A DNA stretch of 64,000 bases from Candidatus Obscuribacterales bacterium (GTDB lineage: Bacteria > Cyanobacteriota > Vampirovibrionia > Obscuribacterales > Obscuribacteraceae). The notes below the pieces were generated by a model. The model worked only from the letters and a program-made list of their open reading frames with translations, was not told the DNA's origin and did not search any database. Shown here piece by piece: positions 32,668 through 42,295 of this stretch; the stretch's first letter is position 1, and every line of letters begins with the position of its first letter. The DNA lies in the NCBI GenBank assembly GCA_021732025.1, contig JAKFVU010000036.1:62001-126000 (forward strand). The letters run 5' to 3'. Both the position numbers and the translations under genes were made by a program.

Positions 32668-34749
32668 ATGGTAACTCCGGCTGGTGCTGATTTTTCTCCA
32701 GGCGATATTGTCGGTAATACCTACGAGGTCATCGGCTACATAGGCCGTGGTGCCATGGGTTATGTCTATCATGTGCGTCACGTTGGCTTGCCTAAAGAGT
32801 ATGCTCTTAAGACCCTGAGCACAGATCAAATCACTGGAACGGCCTGGTTGCGTTTTCAAATTGAAGCGCAGTCGATTGCCAAAATGTTTCATCCGAACAT
32901 CATTACTATTCACAATTTTGCCGTTCACAAGGCGCCGGATCGGCCCGAACAGCCATTCTATGTAATGGACCTTTTGGTCGGTAAGAGCTTGATGGAAGAG
33001 TTGCGAGACAACGATCCGCTGCCACTGGGCAGAGCCCTATCGGTCTTTTCCCAAGCTGCTAGTGGCATTGGGTACGCGCACAGCAAAGGCATTATTCACC
33101 GCGATATTAAGCCAGGCAATGTCATGCTTCTCGATAAGCCTGATGCTGGTGGTGCCACCGTAAAAATTGTTGATTTTGGTATTGCTAAATTGACTGCCGA
33201 TAGCGAAATCGCTCAGCAGCATCTAACTAGTGCTGGAGAGGTTTTTGGCAGTCCATTCTATATGAGCCCCGAGCAAGGCCTTGGGCAAACTGTCGATGCC
33301 CGCAGTGATGTTTATTCGCTTGGTGTCACCTTCTTTGAAGCGCTGACTGGCGACCTGCCCTTTAAGGGTAGCTCAGCTGTTGATATTATGCTTTTGCATC
33401 AGAACGCGCCGATACCACGACTTAATGCTTTTGTTGACGACAGTGATTTCCCGCCCACAGTGCAGATTGTGCTTGAGCGCATGTTAGCTAAGGAACCCAG
33501 TCGGCGCTATCAGAGCATGCAAGATGTAGTTGCAGACCTGGCGGCAATTCATTTCGGTAACCAACTTCCATCGCAAAGTGGAGTTGACAGAGAAGTTGCC
33601 GCAGTGAATGAGGCCGATGAAGAGCCAGCGCAAGACTCAGAAGACGATGTTGGTTTGGATGTAAATTCTTCTGGCGTTACTTCCGAGCCTTTGGCGGTGG
33701 TTAGTCGTCCAGCTAAGACTAAGGGCCAGCTGTTGTTTCTGGGGCTTTCAGTTGTTGCTTTTGTTACATCAATTGCCGCTTATTTGGCAATTAAAATGCC
33801 TAGCAAGGCACCGGCTCCAGCTGCGACTTTGCCTCCAAAGCTTATCTCAATGCCTGAAAAACACAAACCCAAGCTTGATCCTGAAGAAGATAAAGAGCCT
33901 GGTGCGTCGCTAAAGTCATCAACGCCCTTTGCCACCGTGCGCCGGGTGAAGGGTCGCAAGATTGTTACCTTCGACTTTCCTACTGATGTGCTCATTGGGC
34001 ATATTTATTCTTACAATTGGAATACTGGAGAGTATCGCACTCGTCGCGCTAAAGGTCGCTTAACCTATGATAAAGGCGAGTGGCTTTGCCTTATTCCTTC
34101 TCGCATCATTGGTAAATATCCGCAGTATCTTAAGCGCTTTTCTCCGGGCATATTGCAGGGAATACGCTTGAATGAAAATTCAGACAGTGACCAGATTCTG
34201 GAGTTCTGCTCAAATATTCCTGGTATCGATTATTTGGAGCTTCACAATACTCACAATTTGACCAATAATTGCATTTCTTCACTAGATAAACTTACTGAAT
34301 TAAACGAATTTGACGGATATCACAGCACTATAGATGGTATCGCGTTGTCTCATGCCAAATGCTGGAATAAAATCGAAAAGTTCAGCTTTAGCCACGCTCG
34401 TAATATCACTCTTATGTTGGTAAAGCTAAGAGACAGCAAGAACTTAGATACCTTGGATGTTCATCAAAGCAATCTTACGTACCAAGATTACAAGGCAATT
34501 TCGGAGCTTTCTAGCTTGCTTGAACTAAAATTTGAGAGTGACCGTATGACACTGAATGAGCTTAGGCTACTCGCCACTTTACCGCATCTTGAAACTATCG
34601 AACTCTACGATTGTGGCCTGAGCGAAGAAGCTATCCCGATTTTGCGCCAGTTTAAGGCTCTGAAGACCTTAAGGATGGGAACCACGAAAACTCTGGTCAC
34701 ACTGCGAGATAAGTTTAAGACTGGGTTGCCAGGCGTGAAAGTTGAGTAA
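32668..34749 (+). CDS. Membrane Ser/Thr protein kinase with leucine-rich sensor tail (copy 1)
   Basis: Residues 19-290 form a Hanks-type kinase: glycine loop GRGAMG (26-31), ATP Lys K48, catalytic HRDIKPGN (144-151), DFG (169-171) and FYMSPEQ. An acidic linker follows, then one membrane helix (about 352-372), a Lys/Pro spacer (LDPEEDKEPG) and a C-terminal domain (about 400-693). That domain ends in leucine-rich repeats such as LDYLEL..., NLDTLDVHQSNLTYQDYKAI and LETIELYDCGLSEEAI. The kinase faces the cytoplasm and the LRR part lies outside. The HRD and DFG motifs are intact, so it should be active. Confidence 0.9.
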   Translation: MVTPAGADFSPGDIVGNTYEVIGYIGRGAMGYVYHVRHVGLPKEYALKTLSTDQITGTAWLRFQIEAQSIAKMFHPNIITIHNFAVHKAPDRPEQPFYVMDLLVGKSLMEELRDNDPLPLGRALSVFSQAASGIGYAHSKGIIHRDIKPGNVMLLDKPDAGGATVKIVDFGIAKLTADSEIAQQHLTSAGEVFGSPFYMSPEQGLGQTVDARSDVYSLGVTFFEALTGDLPFKGSSAVDIMLLHQNAPIPRLNAFVDDSDFPPTVQIVLERMLAKEPSRRYQSMQDVVADLAAIHFGNQLPSQSGVDREVAAVNEADEEPAQDSEDDVGLDVNSSGVTSEPLAVVSRPAKTKGQLLFLGLSVVAFVTSIAAYLAIKMPSKAPAPAATLPPKLISMPEKHKPKLDPEEDKEPGASLKSSTPFATVRRVKGRKIVTFDFPTDVLIGHIYSYNWNTGEYRTRRAKGRLTYDKGEWLCLIPSRIIGKYPQYLKRFSPGILQGIRLNENSDSDQILEFCSNIPGIDYLELHNTHNLTNNCISSLDKLTELNEFDGYHSTIDGIALSHAKCWNKIEKFSFSHARNITLMLVKLRDSKNLDTLDVHQSNLTYQDYKAISELSSLLELKFESDRMTLNELRLLATLPHLETIELYDCGLSEEAIPILRQFKALKTLRMGTTKTLVTLRDKFKTGLPGVKVE

Positions 34750-34758
34750 TGAAATTAG

Positions 34759-34787
34759 TTATCATCGGTCGTGTGCGACGATATACT
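34759..34787 (+). promoter_or_regulatory. Promoter of kinase gene 2
   Basis: TTATCA (34759-34764) and TATACT (34782-34787) are 17 bases apart and 53 bases before the ATG. TATACT and the following leader match those of kinase 1. Confidence 0.5.
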
Positions 34788-34839
34788 AAAGTTAGGGCAG
34801 AAACTTCGTTAAACCCAAGGGGATGTCAGAAGTAAACCA

Positions 34840-37209
34840 ATGGTAACTCCGGCCGGTGCTGATTTTTCTCCAGGTGATATCGTCGGTAATACCTACGAGG
34901 TCATCGGCTACATTGGCCGTGGTGCTATGGGTTATGTTTATCATGTGCGCCACGTGGGCTTGCCTAAAGAGTATGCCCTCAAGACCCTCAGCACCGATCA
35001 GATTACTGAAACAGCATGGTTGCGTTTTCAGATTGAAGCGCAGTCGATTGCCAAAATGTTTCATCCGAACATCATTACTATTCACAATTTTGCCGTTCAC
35101 AAGGCGCCTGATCGGCCCGAACAGCCATTCTATGTAATGGACCTTTTGGCCGGTAGAAGCTTGATGGAAGAGTTGAGAGACAATGATCCTCTGCCTCTTG
35201 CCAGAGCACTGTCAGTCTTTGCCCAGGCCGCAAGTGGCATTGGTTATGCCCATAGCAAGGGAATCATTCACCGCGATATAAAGCCTGGCAATGTCATGCT
35301 GCTAGATAAACCAGATGCAGGTGGAGCAACTGTCAAGATTGTAGATTTTGGCATTGCTAAGCTAACTGCTGATAGCGAGATCGCGCAACAGCACTTAACC
35401 AGTGCCGGTGAGGTCTTCGGTAGTCCATTTTATATGAGCCCCGAGCAAGGGTTAGGGCAAGTTGTCGATGCTCGCAGTGATGTCTATTCGTTGGGAGTCA
35501 CGTTCTTTGAAGCCCTGACCGGAGATTTGCCGTTCAAAGCCAATTCGGCTGTAGACATAATGCTCATGCATCAGAGCGCGCCCATTCCACAGCTCAACAC
35601 TGTTGTCGAAGGCGCTACCGATGAAGCAATAACATTCCCGCCAACCGTGCAGATTGTCGTTGAGCGCATGTTAGCGAAAGACCCAAGTAGACGTTACCAA
35701 AATATGCAAGAAGTGGTGGCAGACCTCACTGCAATTCACTTTGGCAATGCACTCCCATCTTTAAGCAGCGGTGTTGTTCACGGCCAAGATCTTGGTCTGG
35801 GGCGCCGCGCTATGCTCAGCCAGACAGAAGATCCAGATTCTCCGTTTGATGGCGAAGAGTCGTTACAGAGCGACGTTTGGGTTTCAGGAGAGAGTGAGTC
35901 TGATGCAGATGACGAATTAAATGAAGACTCACAGTACGATTTAGAATGGACTATTGATCCCAGTGCAAAGCGTAGCGAAGATGATACGTCTGCCAGTGAT
36001 TCTGCCGCCGAAGATGTTCCAAGCGCAGATGTTCGTGCTTTGACGACAATAACTACTCAGCAAGGTCGTCCAAAGGCTCAGGTCATTTTTCTCACTATTG
36101 CAGTGGCCGCGGTCGTCACCTCAGGCCTCGCTTATTTAGCTATAAAAGCCGCAGGTAAGCAGGCAAGTTTAGGCTCTTCAAGTTTACCTCCCAATTCCAA
36201 TCAAAACTCTAAGGCTTCACAAAAATTGCTTGGTCCGGGCGTTACTAACCCAGGAGAAAATGCTAGCCCTGGTACTAAAGGCGGTACTGGGAACAAGCCG
36301 GCTAAGGCACACCATGATCACGATAAACCTAAGCTTGACCCCGAAGAAGACAAAGAACCAGGTCCATCTGTCAAGTCAGATAAGCCTTTTGGTGTGGTAC
36401 GTCAGGTCAAGAATGGCTGGCTTGTAGATTTTGATTTTCCTACCGATGTGCTCATAGGCAAAATACGGTCCTACAATTGGACTACAAAAAAAGAGAAGAC
36501 GCAGCCTGCCAAAGGGAAGTTGCACTATGGCCCAACAGACTGGTTGTGTTTCTCTCCTTCACGCATTGTCGGCAAGTATCCACAATATCTCAAACGTTTT
36601 AGGCGTGGCGAGATTGCTGCCATAGAATTGAAAGAACATTCAAATAGTGACGCCGTATTCGAAGCTTGTACAGCCATTCCTGGCATAGATGAACTAATCA
36701 TTCATCATGCTCGTAATTTGACTAACAAGAGTGTTGCTTCGCTCAACAAATTTGTTGATTTAGTAAAGTTTGACGGCTCTCATGGCGCTTTAGATGGTAT
36801 TACTTTGGCACGCGCAACTTGCTGGGGCAAGATTCGAGAATTCAGATGCAGTCACTGTCGCAATATCACTCCGATGCTTCTCAAATTGAAGGCGAGCAAA
36901 GATCTGAGATATTTGGATGTGCACGAAAGCAATTTGACGTACCAGGATTACAAAGCAATTTCAGAGCTTTCTGGCCTGCAGCATTTAAAATTTGAAACTG
37001 ATCCAATGACTTTAAACCAATTGAAATTGTTGGCCAATTTGCCCAAGCTGGAGACCATTGAATTGTTTGACTGTGACCTCGAAGAAGCTTCAATTCCAAT
37101 TTTGCGGCAGTTTAAGGCACTGAAAAGACTAAAGATGGGGACACCCAAAACGCTGGCCAAACTGCGCGAGAAATTTAGATCAGACTTGAAGGGCGTAGAA
37201 GTTGAGTAG
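34840..37209 (+). CDS. Membrane Ser/Thr protein kinase with leucine-rich sensor tail (copy 2)
   Basis: Tandem paralogue of the gene at 32668. The first 300 residues are almost identical at protein level, with GRGAMG, K48, HRDIKPGN and VDFGIAK intact. The linker is longer and more acidic (about 330-400), followed by a membrane helix near residues 410-430. A Gly/Asn/Pro spacer precedes the shared LDPEEDKEPG element. The LRR tail has diverged (for example AIPGIDELIIHHARNLTNKS), which suggests that the sensors recognise different ligands while sharing downstream targets. Total length is 789. It ends at a long convergent terminator. Confidence 0.9.
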   Translation: MVTPAGADFSPGDIVGNTYEVIGYIGRGAMGYVYHVRHVGLPKEYALKTLSTDQITETAWLRFQIEAQSIAKMFHPNIITIHNFAVHKAPDRPEQPFYVMDLLAGRSLMEELRDNDPLPLARALSVFAQAASGIGYAHSKGIIHRDIKPGNVMLLDKPDAGGATVKIVDFGIAKLTADSEIAQQHLTSAGEVFGSPFYMSPEQGLGQVVDARSDVYSLGVTFFEALTGDLPFKANSAVDIMLMHQSAPIPQLNTVVEGATDEAITFPPTVQIVVERMLAKDPSRRYQNMQEVVADLTAIHFGNALPSLSSGVVHGQDLGLGRRAMLSQTEDPDSPFDGEESLQSDVWVSGESESDADDELNEDSQYDLEWTIDPSAKRSEDDTSASDSAAEDVPSADVRALTTITTQQGRPKAQVIFLTIAVAAVVTSGLAYLAIKAAGKQASLGSSSLPPNSNQNSKASQKLLGPGVTNPGENASPGTKGGTGNKPAKAHHDHDKPKLDPEEDKEPGPSVKSDKPFGVVRQVKNGWLVDFDFPTDVLIGKIRSYNWTTKKEKTQPAKGKLHYGPTDWLCFSPSRIVGKYPQYLKRFRRGEIAAIELKEHSNSDAVFEACTAIPGIDELIIHHARNLTNKSVASLNKFVDLVKFDGSHGALDGITLARATCWGKIREFRCSHCRNITPMLLKLKASKDLRYLDVHESNLTYQDYKAISELSGLQHLKFETDPMTLNQLKLLANLPKLETIELFDCDLEEASIPILRQFKALKRLKMGTPKTLAKLREKFRSDLKGVEVE

Positions 37210-37304
37210 GCGCTGAGCTGACTTTAGACCTGCATTTCGATGAGACTAGCCCTGGCGAGAAAAATTAGGCCATAATATACTACATCAAGAAGTAGATACT
37301 CTCA

Positions 37305-37351
37305 AAAAATGACGCAGTAGGAGGCCGAAGCCCCATACCGCGCCATTTTTG
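37305..37351. terminator. Long bidirectional terminator between kinase 2 and the S41 gene
   Basis: A stem of about 21 bp with one mismatch (37305-37326 with 37331-37351) has a CGAA loop on the plus strand and UUCG on the minus strand. Runs of A and T flank it on both sides, so it can stop transcription from either direction. Wobble pairs favour the minus direction. Confidence 0.8.
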
Positions 37352-37391
37352 GACTAGTCTGAACGATGATCACTGAGTTGCCACTGAAGAA

Positions 37392-38411
37392 CTACTGAGC
37401 GGTGCTCAATGCCATCAGTTTGCGCAGTTCGTCCGCCGCCACCTTGAGTGCTTCCGGTCCGGTGTCGCCAGTGACCAAGGTCTCTGGTTCGATGCCGTTG
37501 CGTTCGGTTTGACCGCAATCTCCGAGCCATTCGCCGCCAGGAGCGAACCAATGGCAGCGAGTGACACGCAGTTTGACCTTGCCTTGGCACAGCTCGTAAG
37601 TGGCTTGGCCGATGCCTTTGCCAGCGGTAGAGCCACTGCCAACCATGTGCACTTTGCCGGCGATGCCGTTTTGCACGAGGGCGCAGATCATCATCTCGCT
37701 GGCGCTTGCAGTGCGACGATTGAGGAGAATGACCAGCGGTTTGCCGAAGAGAAGAGCCGGTCGCCGCTTGTACAAATCGCTGGGTAGCGTTTTGAGCAAG
37801 CCTTCGCCAGTTGTTCCCTCGTTGTTCCAGATTTCTTCGGTGAGGAAGAACTGGTCTTCGTTGAGGAAGTATTGGCGAACTTTCTCTCCTTCTTCGTGGC
37901 GAAACTTGAGTGTGGCAAGGAGCCCTTGGTCGAGGAAGAAGCCGCAGCATTCCATGGCTTGATGCATTCTGCCGCCACTGTTGCCGCGCAGGTCGAGAAT
38001 CACACCTTCGCAGGTAGCGATTTTCTCCACTGCAGCTTGAACCAGCTCAACGACATCTTCGCGATCAAAGCTGCTTATGCGCAGGTAGCCAATCTTGCTG
38101 GGTGAGAGCGCTGACATGACGTCAGAGTTCTCAGCAGTGGGTGAGGTAGCAGGCGTGTCGTCGGCGCTCGCGGGAGCAACGAAGGTGGCGGGTGCTATCA
38201 AGCGTTCTGTGTAGGTGTCATTGAGCAAAGCCAACATTTCATCGGCGTAGCGCAATGCACTTTCTTCGCTATCGATGACATCGTCGAACTTATGCTCCAA
38301 AGAGCTCCAGTTCGCCAATCTCGACTTGTCATAGAAGGTTGCTGCGATGGTTTCCCAGATCGCGTGATAAAGCTCAAGCCCCTGGGACGAGGCTGTTTTT
38401 GAAATATTCAT
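37392..38411 (-). CDS. S41-type serine peptidase without PDZ domain or signal peptide
   Basis: A 339-residue protein. GYLRISSFDR, GVILDLRGNSGGRMHQA and PLVILLNRRTASASEMM are the tail-specific protease (CtpA/Prc) core. The nucleophile is probably S236 and the general-base Lys K265 (STAGKGIG); the S-K distance is four residues longer than usual. The PDZ domain is missing, and so is any secretion signal, so the enzyme is expected in the cytoplasm, which is unusual. ATG 38411 follows AAAGGGA. Codons are C/G-ending. The target is unknown. Confidence 0.85.
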   Translation of the reverse strand: MNISKTASSQGLELYHAIWETIAATFYDKSRLANWSSLEHKFDDVIDSEESALRYADEMLALLNDTYTERLIAPATFVAPASADDTPATSPTAENSDVMSALSPSKIGYLRISSFDREDVVELVQAAVEKIATCEGVILDLRGNSGGRMHQAMECCGFFLDQGLLATLKFRHEEGEKVRQYFLNEDQFFLTEEIWNNEGTTGEGLLKTLPSDLYKRRPALLFGKPLVILLNRRTASASEMMICALVQNGIAGKVHMVGSGSTAGKGIGQATYELCQGKVKLRVTRCHWFAPGGEWLGDCGQTERNGIEPETLVTGDTGPEALKVAADELRKLMALSTAQ

Positions 38412-38830
38412 GACGATCCCTTTGGTTTGAGATTGCAGATTCTGTGCGGCAGCTTCAGACAATTACTCCCGATGAACTTCCCGGCACGTGGTGCTGTGAA
38501 GATTCGACTGGGGAGGTGCTGTGGTGAATTGAAGCTAAATAGTTTTCCGCGTGTAATTAAAGTGTGGTTATGGCTTTAAACCTAGCCAAGGTGTATAAGA
38601 AAACCAAAGGGAATTTCTAACTGGTTTATGAAATCGCCTTTAGGCTCACCAGCCGCGCCATACAAAACCCTGTGCTGCCTGCTTTTGCAAGGCAAAGCCC
38701 AGAAGCCCTGACTTAAATTGTTTAGAGCCTTTGTCCAATCAGGTTAGTATGGCTATCGCGAACTCTCATTTTTGTGAGAGAAGCAGTTAGACAAAGTTCG
38801 AAAAGTACCCAGTCCCCAAAGTTGGAAACC
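38412..38830. other. Intergenic region upstream of the S41 and NDH-2 genes
   Basis: No gene with a ribosome site. A CTCTCA/TGAGAG hairpin (about 38763-38780) is the only structure noted. The promoters of both divergent genes must lie here; boxes are not clear. Confidence 0.35.
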
Positions 38831-40219
38831 ATGAAACATGCTAGCGACAGACCACAGGTACTTATCATCGGCGGCGGATTTGCCGGTCTAAACGCGGCGA
38901 AAGCTTTGGCAGCTAGCCCAGTTGAAATAACGCTAGTTGATCGCAAAAATCACCATACTTTCCAGCCATTGCTTTATCAGGTTGCCACCGCCACTCTTTC
39001 ACCGGCAAACATTGCTCAACCTATTCGGCGCATCTTAAGTCAGTTTAAGAACGTTCGAGTCTTGTTGGCCGAAGTCGAGAGCATCGACATGGCAGCGAAG
39101 CAGGCATATTTTAGTGAGCTGGGCACCATTGATTTTGACTATTTGATTTTAGCCACAGGGGCAAAGCACTCATATTTTGGCAACGAACAGTGGGAAAAGT
39201 TTGCACCTGGTTTGAAGACAATCGAGGATGCCATCGAGATACGCAGCCGCATTCTCGTTGCCTTTGAAAATGCAGAAAATGAAATGGCAAAAACGGGCAG
39301 TCACAAACCGCTCAATTTTATTGTCATTGGCGGCGGCCCAACGGGCGTAGAAATGGCCGGAGCAATTGCCGACATCTGTCGCATTTCTATGCGTGGAGAT
39401 TATCGCTTTATTGACCCGACCAAAGCGCGCACAATTCTGGTTGAGGGCCTGCCTCGCATTCTTGCGCCATACCCTGAGATTCTATCGGCTAAGGCATTAG
39501 CACAGCTTAAAGATATGGGAGTGGAAGTATTACTTTCAACAATCGTCACCGATGTAAAGGCTGATAGTATCAGCACCAAAAGCGGTGGCAATGCTAATGC
39601 TGGTGTTGACGCTAACGGCACACCCGAGGATAACTCCAAAACTGGTTCAATTCCCGCTTCTGTCGTGGTTTGGGCGGCAGGTGTACAGGCCTCGTCAGCC
39701 AGCAAGTTGCTTGGCGCTGAGCTTGATCGGCGAGGCTGTGTCATTGTAGACCAGTTTTTAAATCCTCCTGGCTTTCCCCATATTTTTGTCTGCGGCGACG
39801 TTGCTCACTTTGAACAGAACGGCAAGCCTGTGCCCGGTGTGGCGCCCTGTGCTATGCAAATGGGCGAGCATGCTGCAAGCGAAATCGTTTGCGATCTTGC
39901 TGGTAAGCCGCGCACCGCTTTTCACTATTCTGATAAAGGCGATATGGCTACTATTGGTCGGCGAAGGGCCGTTGCCAACTTACATTGGCCCATTCAGGCG
40001 CATATGAGCGGTTACCTCGCTTGGCTCAGTTGGCTTGTTATTCACATTTTGTCGTTAATTGGTTTGCGCAATCGCCTCGCGGTTTTCTTTGAATGGCTTT
40101 GGACCTATTACAGTAGCGATCGTGGTGTGCGCTTAATTACGGCCGATCCACCTGCTTACTTAAGTGTTGAACCAGCCGAGGTGCAGCGGCCGATTGAGGC
40201 CAAGAGCGAAGCTGGCTAG
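38831..40219 (+). CDS. ndh: Type II NADH dehydrogenase (NDH-2)
   Basis: Transfers electrons from NADH to quinone without proton pumping at the inner face of the membrane. The FAD site is VLIIGGGFAGLNAAKAL near the N-terminus. LLYQVATATLSP is the NDH-2 signature, IVIGGGPTGVEMAGAI the NAD(P)H site, and VFVCGDVAHF with CAMQMGEHAA the second FAD motif. The C-terminal helices (SGYLAWLSWLVIHIL...) attach it to the membrane. ATG 38831 (MKHASDR...) with a TTGGAAA site is preferred to GTG 38774. Length about 462, normal. Confidence 0.93.
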   Translation: MKHASDRPQVLIIGGGFAGLNAAKALAASPVEITLVDRKNHHTFQPLLYQVATATLSPANIAQPIRRILSQFKNVRVLLAEVESIDMAAKQAYFSELGTIDFDYLILATGAKHSYFGNEQWEKFAPGLKTIEDAIEIRSRILVAFENAENEMAKTGSHKPLNFIVIGGGPTGVEMAGAIADICRISMRGDYRFIDPTKARTILVEGLPRILAPYPEILSAKALAQLKDMGVEVLLSTIVTDVKADSISTKSGGNANAGVDANGTPEDNSKTGSIPASVVVWAAGVQASSASKLLGAELDRRGCVIVDQFLNPPGFPHIFVCGDVAHFEQNGKPVPGVAPCAMQMGEHAASEIVCDLAGKPRTAFHYSDKGDMATIGRRRAVANLHWPIQAHMSGYLAWLSWLVIHILSLIGLRNRLAVFFEWLWTYYSSDRGVRLITADPPAYLSVEPAEVQRPIEAKSEAG

Positions 40220-40266
40220 TTGGAAAGTTTTTTTTGCCGGTAGTGCATATACGCTTATTCAGATAT

Positions 40267-40767
40267 TCAGTTTGTTTTTCTACCATTGAATGCAAAGACG
40301 CGATTGCTGAATTCTGGCAATGAAGCTGAGCCTGTGATGGTGCGCTCGGCCACGTCTACTTTTCCTGTCATGTGGGCAATTGCCTTCTCGCTCTTGCGTG
40401 TCATGCGCGCTAATTTTGATCGCGAGAAGTCGACGAACAACCGTACTTCGCCGGTTTCGGCTTGGTAGTTGCCCCAAAGAGGAAAAGTGCCCAAGAGGCC
40501 TTTGTACGTGCCGCTCACTTGGTTGGCGTTGATACTTGTAATTGTCACAGTGGGCTTGCGTCTAATTTTTGGAATTTCGACTTTCCAAATGCCGATGAAA
40601 GTGTTGAGATCAGGCTCTGTTGGAGCGGTCGTGATTGCCTCGTTTGTAATGACTTGACCTTGCAAGGGTTCAGCTTGGGCGGCTAGAGGATAGCAATGAG
40701 GGTAGCAACTTAGAGAGAGGCAGAGTAGAGCCGGGCTCACGCGCACGGCTAACTTATTTAAATTCAC
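40267..40767 (-). CDS. Exported hypothetical protein
   Basis: A 166-residue protein with a signal peptide (1-32, ending QAEP). The mature part has a lipocalin-like strand order (FIGIWKVEIP, GTYKGLLGTFPLWGNY, GEVRLFVDFSR, and RTITGSASLP). It is convergent with NDH-2. No family assigned; envelope location inferred. Confidence 0.7.
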   Translation of the reverse strand: MNLNKLAVRVSPALLCLSLSCYPHCYPLAAQAEPLQGQVITNEAITTAPTEPDLNTFIGIWKVEIPKIRRKPTVTITSINANQVSGTYKGLLGTFPLWGNYQAETGEVRLFVDFSRSKLARMTRKSEKAIAHMTGKVDVAERTITGSASLPEFSNRVFAFNGRKTN

Positions 40768-40832
40768 GCTTCTTTCTCCTTTCTAATCAGCCTATCTAAA
40801 GCTCATACGAGAGGAGGGGTCAAAAAGTTTCA

Positions 40833-41207
40833 CTATTTTTGCCAAACGGCAGTAATTTCGCTGTCAATTAAATCCATTCGCTCTATTAAGCCGTCGGTGA
40901 TGGTGTAGACATGCCACACTTCGCTATCAGAAAGAACTTCGCCACCTAGGCTCTTTACCAGTTGATGCACTTTGACTTTGGTCGTGCTGCCTTCTTTTTC
41001 GATTACCTCGAGGGGCTCCACGTGCGGATCAAACTCTAACCATTGACGGGTCCAGTAGGCGCGAATCTCTTCTTTGCCGACCACACGTCCACCTTCCGAT
41101 GCCTTGGGCCAGCTGACGTTATCACTCATAAGAGTCATTGCGCCGTCGATGTCGCGAGCGTTGAAGGCAGAGTAGGCCTGTGCTATTAACGTTTGTGTAT
41201 CCGGCAT
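40833..41207 (-). CDS. SnoaL/NTF2-like domain protein
   Basis: A 124-residue single-domain protein. AYSAFNARDIDGAMTLMSDNVSWP is the typical start of SnoaL-like folds; EIRAYWTRQW and the C-terminal sheet (GLIERMDLID) follow. Members are often enzymes or ligand binders with a conical pocket. No substrate can be named. It lies 65 bases from the exported protein gene on the same strand. Confidence 0.8.
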   Translation of the reverse strand: MPDTQTLIAQAYSAFNARDIDGAMTLMSDNVSWPKASEGGRVVGKEEIRAYWTRQWLEFDPHVEPLEVIEKEGSTTKVKVHQLVKSLGGEVLSDSEVWHVYTITDGLIERMDLIDSEITAVWQK

Positions 41208-41264
41208 GTATTCTCCAATTTCACCTAATTAACCGCCTCGGTTTCTGCAATATATGTCAGTTCT

Positions 41265-41283
41265 CACGCATTGGCCATGCGTG
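41265..41283. promoter_or_regulatory. Palindromic hairpin between divergent genes
   Basis: CACGCAT-TGGCC-ATGCGTG is perfect over 7 bp and lies between the SnoaL-like gene and the dioxygenase, about 50-70 bases from both starts. It is a candidate operator. Confidence 0.4.
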
Positions 41284-41333
41284 TTTTCCACAATTGAAGC
41301 GATAATGAACTGCACTGACCAGCAGGTATCTCA

Positions 41334-42143
41334 ATGACAGCTAAGAAGCAGCCGACCATCTACATTCCCCACGGTGGAGGCCCTTGCTTCTTCATGGACG
41401 GTATGGGGCCGCCCGGTACCTGGGATGGCATGGCCGCTTGGTTGAAGGCGCTGTCTCAATCTGTTCCAGAAAGGCCTAGGGCGCTTCTGATTGTCTCCGC
41501 ACATTGGGAAGAGCCTAAAGTCACGGTCAATACGGCCGCTCAGCCCGATTTACTCTACGACTATTATGGCTTCCCGCCTCACACTTATGAGCTTACCTAC
41601 CCGGCTCAGGGCTCACCAGCCGTGGCTGAAGAGATCGTCAAATTGCTTCAGCAAAACAATATCGATTGTGGCACAGATTCAAAGCGCGGCCTCGATCATG
41701 GAGTTTTCATTCCTTTTAAGCTGATTTATCCCTCTGCTGATATTCCAGTAGTACAACTGTCGCTCAAAGAGGGTCTTGACCCTGCTTTTCATATCAAACT
41801 TGGCCAGGCTTTGGCACCGTTGCGCGAGCAGGGAGTGTTGATAGTGGGAAGTGGTATGAGTTATCACAATTTGCGATCGTTTGGCAAAGGTGACAGCGGC
41901 CCTCATTCACTTCACTTTGATCGGTGGCTAGATCAAGCCATTTCGCAGCAGCCTGAAGCAGTCAGAAGCGAAAATCTCACGGCCTGGGAAGCAGCGCCGT
42001 CTGCTCGCGCGGCTCATCCCCGTGAAGAACACCTGCTGCCATTGATGGTTGTTGCCGGGGCGGCCGGTCAAGACTTGGGTCGTCGCACATATAGTGAGAT
42101 GGTCATGGGCATGGCAATTTCCGCTTTTCAATTTGGCGGCTAA
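41334..42143 (+). CDS. DODA-type (class III LigB-like) extradiol dioxygenase
   Basis: A 269-residue non-heme iron enzyme that splits aromatic rings or acts on DOPA-like compounds. Iron-site His residues are suggested by IYIPHGGGP and SAHWEEP near the N-terminus, GLDHGVFIP in the middle, and VGSGMSYHNLR later. The Arg-rich C-terminus (HPREEHLLPLMVVAGAAG) is conserved in the family. Aromatic ring-cleavage partners are not nearby. It precedes the urate operon but is separated from it by a structured region. Confidence 0.88.
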   Translation: MTAKKQPTIYIPHGGGPCFFMDGMGPPGTWDGMAAWLKALSQSVPERPRALLIVSAHWEEPKVTVNTAAQPDLLYDYYGFPPHTYELTYPAQGSPAVAEEIVKLLQQNNIDCGTDSKRGLDHGVFIPFKLIYPSADIPVVQLSLKEGLDPAFHIKLGQALAPLREQGVLIVGSGMSYHNLRSFGKGDSGPHSLHFDRWLDQAISQQPEAVRSENLTAWEAAPSARAAHPREEHLLPLMVVAGAAGQDLGRRTYSEMVMGMAISAFQFGG

Positions 42144-42193
42144 CTAGCGGCTAAATGATAATTCCCTGGATATTCTGAGAAGAATTTAGAGGA

Positions 42194-42262
42194 AGTCAAG
42201 CAACTTGGCGAAAAGCCAAGAGGTGCCTCGGGATGCGACAATTGCACCCCTGGAGCTTGCCT
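42194..42262 (+). ncRNA. Putative three-way-junction RNA element before the urate operon
   Basis: Three stems can be drawn: P1 (42197-42201 with 42255-42259, extendable by 2 bp past one mismatch), P2 (42204-42209 with 42215-42220, GAAAA loop) and P3 (42222-42226 with 42244-42248, 17-base loop). They meet in a three-way junction. It lies 80-150 bases before uricase and is followed by a weak hairpin and T5 (42291-42295). It matches no riboswitch class I can name; a ligand-sensing leader is one reading. Confidence 0.4.
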
Positions 42263-42295
42263 GTTCTATAGCGCGTCAATATACGCTTGCTTTTT

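Noticed and set aside
32651..32675. A 7-codon ORF (MSEVNQW) overlapping the kinase starts in both copies
   Set aside because: The GGGG sits directly against its ATG, so a ribosome site is doubtful, and the two copies share recent ancestry, so conservation means little.
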